In this document: piece by piece, positions 1 through 6,680 of the stretch | Numbering within the stretch: the first letter of the stretch is position 1 | How the letters are laid out: every line of letters starts with the position of its first letter | Assembly: GCA_026713345.1 (NCBI GenBank) | Contig: JAPOOQ010000515.1 | Span: 1-17,553 of the forward strand | DNA from: Gemmatimonadota bacterium | GTDB lineage: Bacteria; Gemmatimonadota; Gemmatimonadetes; Longimicrobiales; Gaopeijiaceae | DNA length: 17,553 nucleotides | Reading direction: 5' to 3' | Made by a program: the position numbers and the translations under genes | Notes under the pieces: model-generated | Told to the model about the DNA's origin: nothing | Databases searched by the model: none | The model's input: the letters and a program-made list of their open reading frames with translations, nothing else

Positions 1-345
1 GCCCCGTTACGAGATCCATGCTGTAGGCAACTACCGCGACCCCGGGCCTGCCCCCGGGCCCGACGACACGGTAGACCTCCCGGAAGGGGTGCTGGCCCAG
101 CGAGGCCGAAAAAGTGCCATCGCCATTCCATATCTCGACCACCAAGTCGTTGCCTCCCGCGAAGGCGGTAGCAAGGATGGTTCCATCCGCACGGACGTAC
201 CCGGTACTTCGGGGGCGTTCCGCCCGCAGCAGGCGAGGGCTTCCCACTCCACGTCAGGGTTGTCGGCACTATATCGACCGGCGCGGCCGAAAACATGCCA
301 TTCTCGCCCTGAGCCATTCGCCGGAGCGGTCCAACGCGGATGCAT
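1..345 (-). pseudogene. 5' part of a possibly frame-disrupted protein gene, running off the left edge
   Basis: No function is recognised with confidence. The reverse strand is open from a GTG at 247 down to position 1 (82 codons). It reads like real protein, with motifs such as VRADGTILAT, NDLVVEIW and GDGTFSASLG, in the style of the beta-propeller lipoproteins common in such genomes. Just upstream this frame is closed by a TGA and a TAG. The neighbouring reverse frame, startable at an ATG at 345, also reads plausibly (WHVFGRAGRYSADNPDVEWEA) and stays open across the junction. A single-base indel near 235-260 would join the two parts, so I infer a frameshifted gene or a sequencing error. The alternative is a short intact gene starting at GTG 247. 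No signal peptide is visible. Positions 346-489 hold nothing else convincing except a weak promoter for the peptidase gene. Confidence 0.4.
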
Positions 346-414
346 CGCTGCTCGAATGTCGCGGGGGTTTTGTCCACGGGCTGCAACTCCGTGCGGTTGC
401 CGCAGCTGGTTCGC

Positions 415-443
415 TTGCGGCTGTTCCGCCGTGGCCGTACGGT
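415..443 (+). promoter_or_regulatory. weak sigma-70-like promoter candidate for the M28 peptidase gene
   Basis: TTGCGG (415-420) and TACGGT (438-443) are separated by 17 nt, about 46 nt before the ATG at 490. Only half of each hexamer fits consensus, and chance matches are common, so this is a weak call. Confidence 0.2.
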
Positions 444-489
444 ACCACCTGGCTGAAGCCGCTGTCTTCACTGAATCGCGGAGGTCCTG

Positions 490-1803
490 ATGTCCAAGTG
501 TCGCCTTGACATTACAAGATGTCGCGTTCTCCTTACATTCATCGCGCTGAGCACGGCGCTTGCCACCTCGCCGCTTGCCGCCCGGCAGGCACAGGAGGAG
601 CAGGAGGTCGATCCGGTCGCCGAGCTGGTGGAGCGCCTCACACTCGACAACTACAAGACTACCCTGAAGGGACTTACGGCCTTCGGCGACCGCCGCCAGG
701 GCACGCAGCGCAACCGCGACGCGGTCGACTGGATCGAGGCCCAGCTGCAGGACTTCGGCTGCACCACCACCGAGCGCGTCCACTACACGTATTCGCCTCC
801 GCGGTTCGACGCGCCGCCGCGCCCGACGCCAACTCCGGCCCAGGCCCAGGCCGCCGCCGCCCGCCGCACCCCTCCCCGCCAACAGACCGACGACCTCACC
901 ACTGCAACCGGAGGCCGCGTGGGCCGCCGCGGATCCGGTCCCGGCGGCAGTGTGATCTTCGGCTACCGTGGCCGCACCGGGGTCAACCGCGGCCTCATGG
1001 CCCAGCCCGACGAGCGCATCCGCGAACTCAACCGCGAAGAGCCGGTCGACGGCGAGCGCTCCCAGGTCTACTGCACCAAGGTCGGCGCCACGCACCCCGA
1101 CGAGATGTACATCATCGGTGCGCACATGGACGGCCACGGCGTGAACGAGGCGGTGGACGACAACGGTTCCGGCACGGCGCTGGTCATGGAACTGGCCCGC
1201 ATCTTCAGCTCGCCGGACGTCGAGACCGAGCGCTCCATCCGCTTCGTGCTGTGGAACAACGAAGAGACGGGGCTCAACGGCGCCCGGGCGTATGTGGAGC
1301 AGCGCCAGGAGCTTCAGGGGATTGAGGATCCGCCGGGCTCCGGGCAGTATCCCGAGCCCCGCTGGCTGGGCATGATCCAGCACGACATGATGCTCTGGGA
1401 CCACGGCGCACCGGGGCCGGACGGGCGGGTCAGCCGGAATCAGCGTCCCGAGGCCGACGTCAACATCGAGTTCCAGTCGAACTCGGAGATGGCCCGCGAG
1501 GCGATGGACCTGGCGTTCCTCTTCAAGTCCGCCAACGAGCGCTACGCCACGGACTACCCCGCCACGGTGGGCCCGCACATGACCAACACCGACTCCACCC
1601 CCTTCATGAACATCGTCGCGGCGATCAGCCTGCGGGAGAATGAACGGGGGGCGCAGGTGGGCGCCGGGTGGAACCCGAATTGGCACCAGCCGACCGACGT
1701 GTGGACCACGTATACGGATGACGACTTCCGGCTCGGGCTGAATGCGGCGCAGACGACGCTGGCCGCGATCGCGCAGTTGACGGGGACGAGCGTGGGGCGG
1801 TAG
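490..1803 (+). CDS. secreted M28-family zinc metallopeptidase
   Basis: A 437-residue exported peptidase of the M28 (aminopeptidase/glutamate carboxypeptidase-like) family, expected to release N-terminal residues or dipeptides outside the cytoplasm. Residues 1 to about 32 form a signal peptide: basic start, hydrophobic core, then a small-residue cleavage region (LAARQA). The two-zinc site is complete by motif: H212 in GAHMD, bridging D224 in DDNGSG, catalytic E258 and zinc ligand E259 in NEETG, D299 in QHDM, and H399 in WHQPTD. Residues 103-152 are a Pro/Ala/Arg-rich insert between the N-terminal region and the catalytic core. The ATG is supported by GGAGG at 480-484 with a 5-nt spacer. The gene converges on the TPR lipoprotein gene, the two stop codons being only 3 nt apart. 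Family assignment is firm; the substrate cannot be read. Confidence 0.9.
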   Translation: MSKCRLDITRCRVLLTFIALSTALATSPLAARQAQEEQEVDPVAELVERLTLDNYKTTLKGLTAFGDRRQGTQRNRDAVDWIEAQLQDFGCTTTERVHYTYSPPRFDAPPRPTPTPAQAQAAAARRTPPRQQTDDLTTATGGRVGRRGSGPGGSVIFGYRGRTGVNRGLMAQPDERIRELNREEPVDGERSQVYCTKVGATHPDEMYIIGAHMDGHGVNEAVDDNGSGTALVMELARIFSSPDVETERSIRFVLWNNEETGLNGARAYVEQRQELQGIEDPPGSGQYPEPRWLGMIQHDMMLWDHGAPGPDGRVSRNQRPEADVNIEFQSNSEMAREAMDLAFLFKSANERYATDYPATVGPHMTNTDSTPFMNIVAAISLRENERGAQVGAGWNPNWHQPTDVWTTYTDDDFRLGLNAAQTTLAAIAQLTGTSVGR

Positions 1804-1806
1804 CGG

Positions 1807-2793
1807 CTAGCCCCCAGGCCGCGCGATTTCGGCCTCTGCCGCGATGTAGCCGAAGCCCGCCCAGCCGGACCCCTCCAGAATACGGCGGAACATCTCCCCG
1901 GCCTGCTCCGCGCGCCCGTTGTAGAGGTGCCACGCCGCGACACCGTAGGCGATGGCCACGCCGGCGGGGTCGTCGCTCGCCGGGTCCCACAGTTCGTCGG
2001 CTTCGATCTCTCCCTTGTACATGAGCAGGAGGCGGTGGTAGCTCGTGTTTTCGATCACGTCGAGCTCCGCGGTGACCGGCTCCAGGACGGCCGCGGCCTC
2101 ATCGTCGCGGCCCAGGCGGCGGAGCGCCATGTACCACCAGTGCGAGATCGCGACGAGCTGGTCGGGGTTGGTCGTCACCGCGAAGTAGTCTTCGTACGAC
2201 TGGAGCGCGGTCTCGAAGTCGCCCTTGAGGTAGTGGGCGAGGGCGAGGTGGTAGTGGATGTTCGACTGCAGCGTGCTCGTCGGGATGCCGCGCTCGTTCG
2301 GCTGGCCGTCGGGCTCCACCTCGTCGGGTTGCCCCTCGACGAGCGCGGCGGCGTGGGACAGATCCTCGATGGCGCGGTCGAATTCGCGAACGCTGATCCA
2401 GCGGTGGCCGCGGTGGCGGTACATGCGCGCGTCTTCGGGGTGCTTGCGGATGCCTTCCGCGAAAACCTCGATCGCGTCCCGGTAGTGGCCCGTGTAGCCG
2501 ATGCGGCGGCCGAGCCAGATGATCGCGTCGGCGTCGTCGGGGTCGGCCTCGTAGTCGGCGCGGGCGGCGGCGATGTCGTCCTCGCGCCGGGCTGCGACAT
2601 CGGGGGGAGCCGGGGTGGGGAAGAGCGGCTCCCCGAGCAGGGAGAGGGCTTCGGCGCCTTCGGGGAGGGCGGGGGCGAGGGTGGCGGCGGGGGTCTCGGG
2701 TGGGACATCATCGCTCGAACCGCTGTCGGCGGGACCGCATGCGGCGACGAGGGGGGCGAGGAGGGCGGCGGTGATGAGGGGGGTGCGGGGCAT
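1807..2793 (-). CDS. TPR-repeat lipoprotein
   Basis: A 328-residue protein starting at the ATG at 2793. A longer frame from 2952 exists, but its first 53 residues are Pro/His-rich and are translated G/C-tract DNA. The inner start instead gives a proper lipoprotein signal ending in LVAAC, with acylated Cys19, so the product should be anchored to a membrane facing the periplasm or outside. After an acidic, Pro/Ala-rich linker (20-65) come tetratricopeptide-like helices at about 86-119, 120-153, 178-208, 214-243 and 280-314. These are typical of scaffolds that hold partner proteins. There is no Shine-Dalgarno before the ATG; the leader is nearly pure C with A. The gene stands alone between two convergent or divergent neighbours. 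The binding partner is unknown. Confidence 0.8.
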   Translation of the reverse strand: MPRTPLITAALLAPLVAACGPADSGSSDDVPPETPAATLAPALPEGAEALSLLGEPLFPTPAPPDVAARREDDIAAARADYEADPDDADAIIWLGRRIGYTGHYRDAIEVFAEGIRKHPEDARMYRHRGHRWISVREFDRAIEDLSHAAALVEGQPDEVEPDGQPNERGIPTSTLQSNIHYHLALAHYLKGDFETALQSYEDYFAVTTNPDQLVAISHWWYMALRRLGRDDEAAAVLEPVTAELDVIENTSYHRLLLMYKGEIEADELWDPASDDPAGVAIAYGVAAWHLYNGRAEQAGEMFRRILEGSGWAGFGYIAAEAEIARPGG

Positions 2794-2807
2794 GTGGGTG
2801 TGGTGGT

Positions 2808-2830
2808 GGGGGGGATGGGGGGGGGGGGGG
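2808..2830. repeat. G-homopolymer tracts (G7 and G14) in a divergent promoter region
   Basis: A run of 7 G (2808-2814), then AT, then 14 G (2817-2830) lies in the 164-nt gap between the divergent lipoprotein and cytochrome/PHM genes. It falls in the leader of the lipoprotein transcript, as poly-C. Such tracts slip during replication and can form G-quadruplexes; sequencing length error is also likely here. Confidence 0.85.
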
Positions 2831-2883
2831 TGGACAAGGTTGGGGTCCAGGCTGGCGGGGTCAAACGGGCCGGGGCACAGCCT

Positions 2884-2912
2884 TTGCGCGGAACGGACTG
2901 ACCGGGTAGACT
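2884..2912 (+). promoter_or_regulatory. candidate promoter of the cytochrome/PHM-like operon
   Basis: TTGCGC (2884-2889), a 17-nt spacer and TAGACT (2907-2912) lie about 45 nt before the ATG at 2958, giving a predicted leader of about 40 nt. The match to sigma-70 hexamers is partial (3/6 and 4/6). Confidence 0.3.
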
Positions 2913-2957
2913 TTCCACCGTGGACCGGGTCGCCCCCCAAGGATGGAGGCATGCAGA

Positions 2958-4517
2958 ATGTCGATTGCGAAGCTGACCGGAATCTCCCTTTTGACAGGGG
3001 CCCTCGCCCTCCCGGGAGCTGTCGGCGTGGGCCTCGCCGCGCCCGGCGTCGCCGCCCAGACGAACGGAACCGCGAACGGCGCCGCCCAGGACGAGGTCAC
3101 CTTCAGCCGGGACATCGCGCCGATCCTCCAGCGCTCCTGCGTCCGCTGCCACCGCGACGGCGGCGTGGCGCCGATGTCGCTGGTCGAGTTCGACGAGGTC
3201 GTGCCGCACGCGAGTCAGATCGTTCGCCGCACCGGGATCCGGGATCGTGCCGGGGCCATGCCGCCGTGGTACGTCGAGAAGGACATCGGCATCCAGCACT
3301 TCAAGGACGACATGTCGCTCCACGACTGGGAGATCGACGCGCTGCAGCGCTGGCGGCGCGCCGGCACCCCGGAGGGCGATCCCGCGGACCTGCCCTCGCC
3401 GCTCGAATTCGACGACGACGTGGTTTGGGTCGCGGGCGAGCCGGATCTGATCGTGACCCTGCCCGAGGTGCTGGTCGAGAGTGACGTGCCCGACTGGTGG
3501 GGCGACATCGAGCCCGTGCCCACCGGTCTCGAGGAGGATCGCTACGTCAAGTCGGTCGAGATCCGCGAGGTGAATGACGTCGGACGGAACGCGGATGGCG
3601 GACACGAGGGGCGCCACACCGTCGGCGGCCGGTTTGTCGTGCATCACATGATCTGGAGCACATACAAGGGGGCCGAGACGCTGGAGGATGGCACCCGCAC
3701 GAGACCCAGCGTCGTGACCTGGCCGGTCCATGAGGTCGGCCGCGAACCCGACATCTTCGACAACGACGCCGGCCGCCTCCTGCGGGCGGGTTCCTCCATC
3801 GTCTCGAACTCGCTCCACCTTCATTCCAACGGCCGCGACACGCGCGCCCACCTGGAGATCGGCTTCCGCTTCCACCCGCCCGACTACGAGCCGAAGTACC
3901 GTCGCACGTCCTTCGGGCTCGGCAACGGGAGCGACATCGACATCCGGGCCGGCGAGGCGGGGCAGGAGCTGCACGCGTACCAGGTCCTGAACCAGCATAC
4001 CAAGATCGTCACCTTCGAGCCCCACCTGCACGCGCCCGGGATGCGCATGTGCCTCGAGGCGATCTGGGGCTTCAACGTCGAGACGATCAACTGCGTCGGA
4101 TACGACCACAACTGGGTCCGCGGCTACACCTACGCGCAGGACCACCAGCCGCTGCTGCCGGAGGGGACGATCCTGCACATCGTCGGTTACATGGACACGT
4201 CGGACGCGAACCGGAATGTGCCGGACACGCGGAACTGGCAGGGCTCGGGCAACCGCTCGGTCGCGAACATGTTCATCGATCTGGGGATGCGGGTCACTCT
4301 CACCGACGAGCAGTTCGCGGAGGAGATGGCCCGGCGGCGGGCGAAGCTTGCGCTGGGTCCGAACGACCATGTGATCGGATGTCCGCTCTGCATGGTGATC
4401 CCGGCGAACGGGAATCCCGACTACTGGGCGGACGACGGGGGCGGGGGCGGAGCGGGATCGGGCGGCTCCGGCAACGATGCAGGCCGGGGCAGCGACGCCG
4501 GCCGCGGCAACCGGTAG
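2958..4517 (+). CDS. secreted mono-haem cytochrome fused to a PHM-like copper monooxygenase domain
   Basis: A 519-residue exported protein. An ATG at 2943 also exists, but the one at 2958 has GGAGG (2945-2949) at 8 nt and begins the signal peptide (residues 1 to about 34, ending GVAAQ). Next comes a cytochrome-c-like segment with C61-x-x-C64-H65, followed by DGGVAPMSL and AGAMPPW motifs typical of this haem family. The C-terminal two thirds resemble copper type II monooxygenases (PHM/dopamine beta-hydroxylase). H229-H230 and H289 would bind CuH; H356-x-H358 (PHLHAPG) and M438 would bind CuM. Spacings of 59, 67 and 80 residues compare with roughly 64, 70 and 70 in rat PHM as I recall it. C475-x-x-C478 and a Gly/Asp/Arg-rich tail close the protein. 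Four nt later begins a secreted Ig-like protein, presumably a partner. The substrate is unknown, and the copper assignment is inference from motif and spacing. Confidence 0.75.
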   Translation: MSIAKLTGISLLTGALALPGAVGVGLAAPGVAAQTNGTANGAAQDEVTFSRDIAPILQRSCVRCHRDGGVAPMSLVEFDEVVPHASQIVRRTGIRDRAGAMPPWYVEKDIGIQHFKDDMSLHDWEIDALQRWRRAGTPEGDPADLPSPLEFDDDVVWVAGEPDLIVTLPEVLVESDVPDWWGDIEPVPTGLEEDRYVKSVEIREVNDVGRNADGGHEGRHTVGGRFVVHHMIWSTYKGAETLEDGTRTRPSVVTWPVHEVGREPDIFDNDAGRLLRAGSSIVSNSLHLHSNGRDTRAHLEIGFRFHPPDYEPKYRRTSFGLGNGSDIDIRAGEAGQELHAYQVLNQHTKIVTFEPHLHAPGMRMCLEAIWGFNVETINCVGYDHNWVRGYTYAQDHQPLLPEGTILHIVGYMDTSDANRNVPDTRNWQGSGNRSVANMFIDLGMRVTLTDEQFAEEMARRRAKLALGPNDHVIGCPLCMVIPANGNPDYWADDGGGGGAGSGGSGNDAGRGSDAGRGNR

Positions 4518-4521
4518 ACCG

Positions 4522-5568
4522 ATGCGCAGGGTGAAGATCCGGTTTGCGGTCCTGCTGCTGGCGGCCGGTGCCGCCGGCTTTCAGGGAATCGCCGCCCAGA
4601 CCTACCAGCGCGGCCAGAACGTGGCGCCCGCCTTCGAAGGTTGGATGCGGAACGAGGACGGCACCTTCAGCTTCCTTTTCGGCTACATGAACCGGAACTG
4701 GAGCGAGGAGCTGGACGTGCCGGTCGGCGAGGACAACAGCTTCTCTCCCGGGCCGGCGGACCGCGGGCAGCCGACCCACTTCCTGCCGCGCCGCAACCGC
4801 TTCGTCTTCGAGGTCCGGGTTCCGGCCGACTGGGGTGACAAGGAGCTGGTGTGGACGGTCACGAGCAACGGTGTCACCGAACGGGCGTACGCCACGCTCC
4901 GGGGCGACTACGTCGTGGACGGCCATGTGATCATGTCGGAGACGGGAGCGCTCGGGGCCGGTTCCAGCGACGCGCGGATACGTGGCAACCAGCCGCCGAC
5001 CATCACCCTGGAAGGTCCCGAGGAGCGCCAGGCCACTGTGGGCCGCCCGGTGACCATCACCGTGCTCGTCGAGGACGACGGGCTGCTGCGGTCGCGCCGC
5101 CCTTCGCCGCCAGACCCGCCTGAGACAGCGGGAGACTCCGCGCGCGCCGACTCGATCTGGAGCGCGCCGCCAACCTTCAGCAGCAGGCAGCTCAGGCCCC
5201 CGTCGCGGATTACCGTGCAGAAGGTGAACGGGCTGTTCATGTCGTGGTTCCTGTACCGCGGAGAAGGGGTCGGCGGCATGGATCGGCAGGTGACCGCGGG
5301 TGAAGAGGTGGGCGCGAATGACACCGGCCTTGCGGGCACCGTCACCTTCGAGCCGCCCCAGATCAAGGTCTGGGAAGACACACGCGCCGGGGCGAATTCG
5401 CCGTGGGCGCCGCTTTGGGTGCCGCCGGAGCTCCCCGAAGACGGTCGCTGGACGGTCGACGTCACCTTTGACAAGCCCGGGACGTACCTGCTGCACGGGC
5501 GGGCGGATGACGGGGGGCTGTTCTCGGATGTCGAGGTGATGGTGGTGGTGAGGGGGACGGCGAGTTAG
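4522..5568 (+). CDS. secreted protein with C-terminal Ig-like domain, partner of the cytochrome/PHM protein
   Basis: A 348-residue exported protein of unknown function. The ATG at 4522, 4 nt after the upstream stop, is preferred to one at 4477 inside the previous gene because a clear signal peptide follows (basic MRRVKIR, hydrophobic core, IAAQ cleavage at about residue 26). Residues 30-140 form a conserved-looking beta-rich domain (GYMNRNW, RNRFVFEVRVP, ERAYATLRGDY). From about 157 an Ig/PKD-type sandwich begins (NQPPTITLEG, VTITVLVEDDG) and ends at 345 (KPGTYLLHGRADDGG). A Pro/Arg/Ser-rich loop lies at about 190-212. There is no enzyme motif. The tight spacing argues for co-translation with the haem/copper protein and a role in assembly, substrate presentation or surface attachment. 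Its stop codon overlaps that of the convergent nucleotidyltransferase gene. Confidence 0.7.
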   Translation: MRRVKIRFAVLLLAAGAAGFQGIAAQTYQRGQNVAPAFEGWMRNEDGTFSFLFGYMNRNWSEELDVPVGEDNSFSPGPADRGQPTHFLPRRNRFVFEVRVPADWGDKELVWTVTSNGVTERAYATLRGDYVVDGHVIMSETGALGAGSSDARIRGNQPPTITLEGPEERQATVGRPVTITVLVEDDGLLRSRRPSPPDPPETAGDSARADSIWSAPPTFSSRQLRPPSRITVQKVNGLFMSWFLYRGEGVGGMDRQVTAGEEVGANDTGLAGTVTFEPPQIKVWEDTRAGANSPWAPLWVPPELPEDGRWTVDVTFDKPGTYLLHGRADDGGLFSDVEVMVVVRGTAS

Positions 5569-6386
5569 TCCGCAACCCTCGGCAGGATGCCCCCGGGCTG
5601 TCCGAAATGGCGGACCAGGCCCTGTTTCTCCAGGGGGAATTCCGAGGACGGTGCGACAAAGCAGTCGTTGCACGGTGAGTAGTACAGGCAGCCGGCTTCT
5701 TCGTGGGGTCTTTCCAGGATGAACTCGCCCGCTTTGGCGAGTGCGGCCCGCCAGGCTGCCTTCGTTTTGACGAGATCCACGGGCGCGGCGAGGACCAGCC
5801 GGTCGATTTCCTGTGGTTGGTAGCGACCTCGGCGCTTCAACTGCTCGAGAAGCGACGCCGGGCTGAACCCCGGGTCCTTCGCAACGGCTGCCCAGATCAG
5901 GGCACCCAGAGGCAGGATGTTCTCGTGTGCATAGAGGATGTCCACGAAGTCCCGCGGCTCGTCTCGACCTGCGAGGGCCAGCACCTTGTTGGTGGCCAGG
6001 TCGACTTCGTGCAGCACGAGGCCACCGTTGTCGAGCCGCACCAGGGGCATGAACCGCCATGCCGAGTCATGAGCCCAGTCGATGCGGGTGGTTTCCTGGT
6101 CTCCAGACTCTACCATCGCCCGAATGAACCCCGGCTGACTGAGGTGGACCTGCACGCGGTAGCCTGCCGCTTCCAGCACTGCGCTATCCCGCGCGTACGA
6201 CTCCGCGACGGCCTCGATGGAGTCGTGAAAAAAGTCGATGTCCTCGCTGAAGCGGTGGGATGCCGGAGAGAGGTGGAGCGCCGTGCCTCCTGCCAGGTAG
6301 CTGTCCGAAGCCCTCGAGCTGGCCAGCAAAGCCAACAGCTCCCGCTGAAGATCGGTTAGCGGCACAGTCGCGCCGCCGCCTTCCAT
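5565..6386 (-). CDS. AbiEii/AbiGii-type nucleotidyltransferase (toxin-like)
   Basis: A 273-residue member of the AbiEii/AbiGii nucleotidyltransferase family. Characterised members are toxins of type IV toxin-antitoxin or abortive-infection systems that transfer nucleotides to RNA targets. Visible motifs are the polymerase-beta core G33-G34-T35 (YLAGGTAL), the metal-binding pair D49-x-D51 (SEDIDFF), and the family block LATNKVLALAGRDEPRDFVDI with its conserved Lys and Asp/Arg. The ATG at 6386 overlaps the upstream small gene by 31 nt. A GTG at 6365 (10-nt overlap) is also possible and starts nearer the usual family N-terminus. The C-terminal tail has three cysteines (C233, C239, C242; SPCNDCF), which I do not associate with this family. 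The gene is co-transcribed with the 88-residue upstream protein. Family assignment is firm; toxicity is inferred. Confidence 0.85.
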   Translation of the reverse strand: MEGGGATVPLTDLQRELLALLASSRASDSYLAGGTALHLSPASHRFSEDIDFFHDSIEAVAESYARDSAVLEAAGYRVQVHLSQPGFIRAMVESGDQETTRIDWAHDSAWRFMPLVRLDNGGLVLHEVDLATNKVLALAGRDEPRDFVDILYAHENILPLGALIWAAVAKDPGFSPASLLEQLKRRGRYQPQEIDRLVLAAPVDLVKTKAAWRAALAKAGEFILERPHEEAGCLYYSPCNDCFVAPSSEFPLEKQGLVRHFGQPGGILPRVAD

Positions 6387-6622
6387 GCCCTCATGTCTCC
6401 GTTCTTCTTCAGTGTCTCCGCGACCCAGTCCACATCGGCCAGGCCGATTTGCAGATCCTTGCGGTAGGACCAGAAACACACTGCGTGGAACTCGCGATAC
6501 GCCCGCCGGGCCTCGCGGACGCGGACCATGGCCCTGGCGGTTTCGGGGTCGAGCTTGCGGCGACTCTTGCGGCCCCCGCGTCGACCGATCTCGGCGAGGT
6601 ATCTTCGGATTGTGTTGTCCAT
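6356..6622 (-). CDS. small basic protein, probable antitoxin or partner of the AbiEii-type protein
   Basis: An 88-residue protein encoded directly upstream of, and overlapping, the nucleotidyltransferase gene. The N-terminus is strongly basic (IGRRGGRKSRRKL), followed by a charged helical region (ETARAMVRVREARRAYREF) and a conserved-looking CFWSY segment. The C-terminal half is predicted helical. It is much shorter than classical AbiEi, which has a winged helix and about 200 residues, so it belongs to another partner type. Position first in the operon, overlap with the toxin-like gene and a palindrome over its promoter fit a DNA-binding, self-repressing antitoxin. That role is inferred. There is no Shine-Dalgarno, and the promoter places transcription start at the ATG itself. 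Confidence 0.75.
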   Translation of the reverse strand: MDNTIRRYLAEIGRRGGRKSRRKLDPETARAMVRVREARRAYREFHAVCFWSYRKDLQIGLADVDWVAETLKKNGDMRAWKAAARLCR

Positions 6623-6628
6623 GTCAAT

Positions 6629-6657
6629 AACATAAGCTGCTTATGTTAGGCCGTCCA
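6629..6657 (-). promoter_or_regulatory. leaderless promoter with perfect palindromic operator of the toxin-antitoxin-like operon
   Basis: Reading the minus strand, TGGACG (6657-6652) and TATGTT (6634-6629) are spaced by 17 nt. The expected start, 7 nt beyond the -10 box, falls on the A of the ATG at 6622. The perfect palindrome AACATAAGC-t-GCTTATGTT (6629-6647) covers the -10 box and most of the spacer, where a repressor would block transcription. The patch is AT-rich against a very GC-rich background. Confidence 0.65.
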
Positions 6658-6680
6658 CCTTGGGACACACCAATCGGTCC

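Noticed and set aside
89..509. Two open frames on the + strand before the peptidase
   Set aside because: Biased Arg/Ala/Ser composition, no plausible start signals, and the opposite strand reads better.
31..1686. 551-codon open frame on the - strand opposite the M28 peptidase
   Set aside because: Most of it mirrors the peptidase; only its last part (below 345) reads like protein and is treated as part of the disrupted gene.
2175..4370. 731-codon open frame on the - strand across the lipoprotein and cytochrome genes
   Set aside because: It crosses a divergent promoter and the G14 tract and ends in Pro/Ser/Arg low complexity; shadow of the real genes.
6629..6647. Palindrome as a transcription terminator for asnB
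   Set aside because: Only 1 nt lies between the arms and no U run follows; position over a -10 box fits an operator better.
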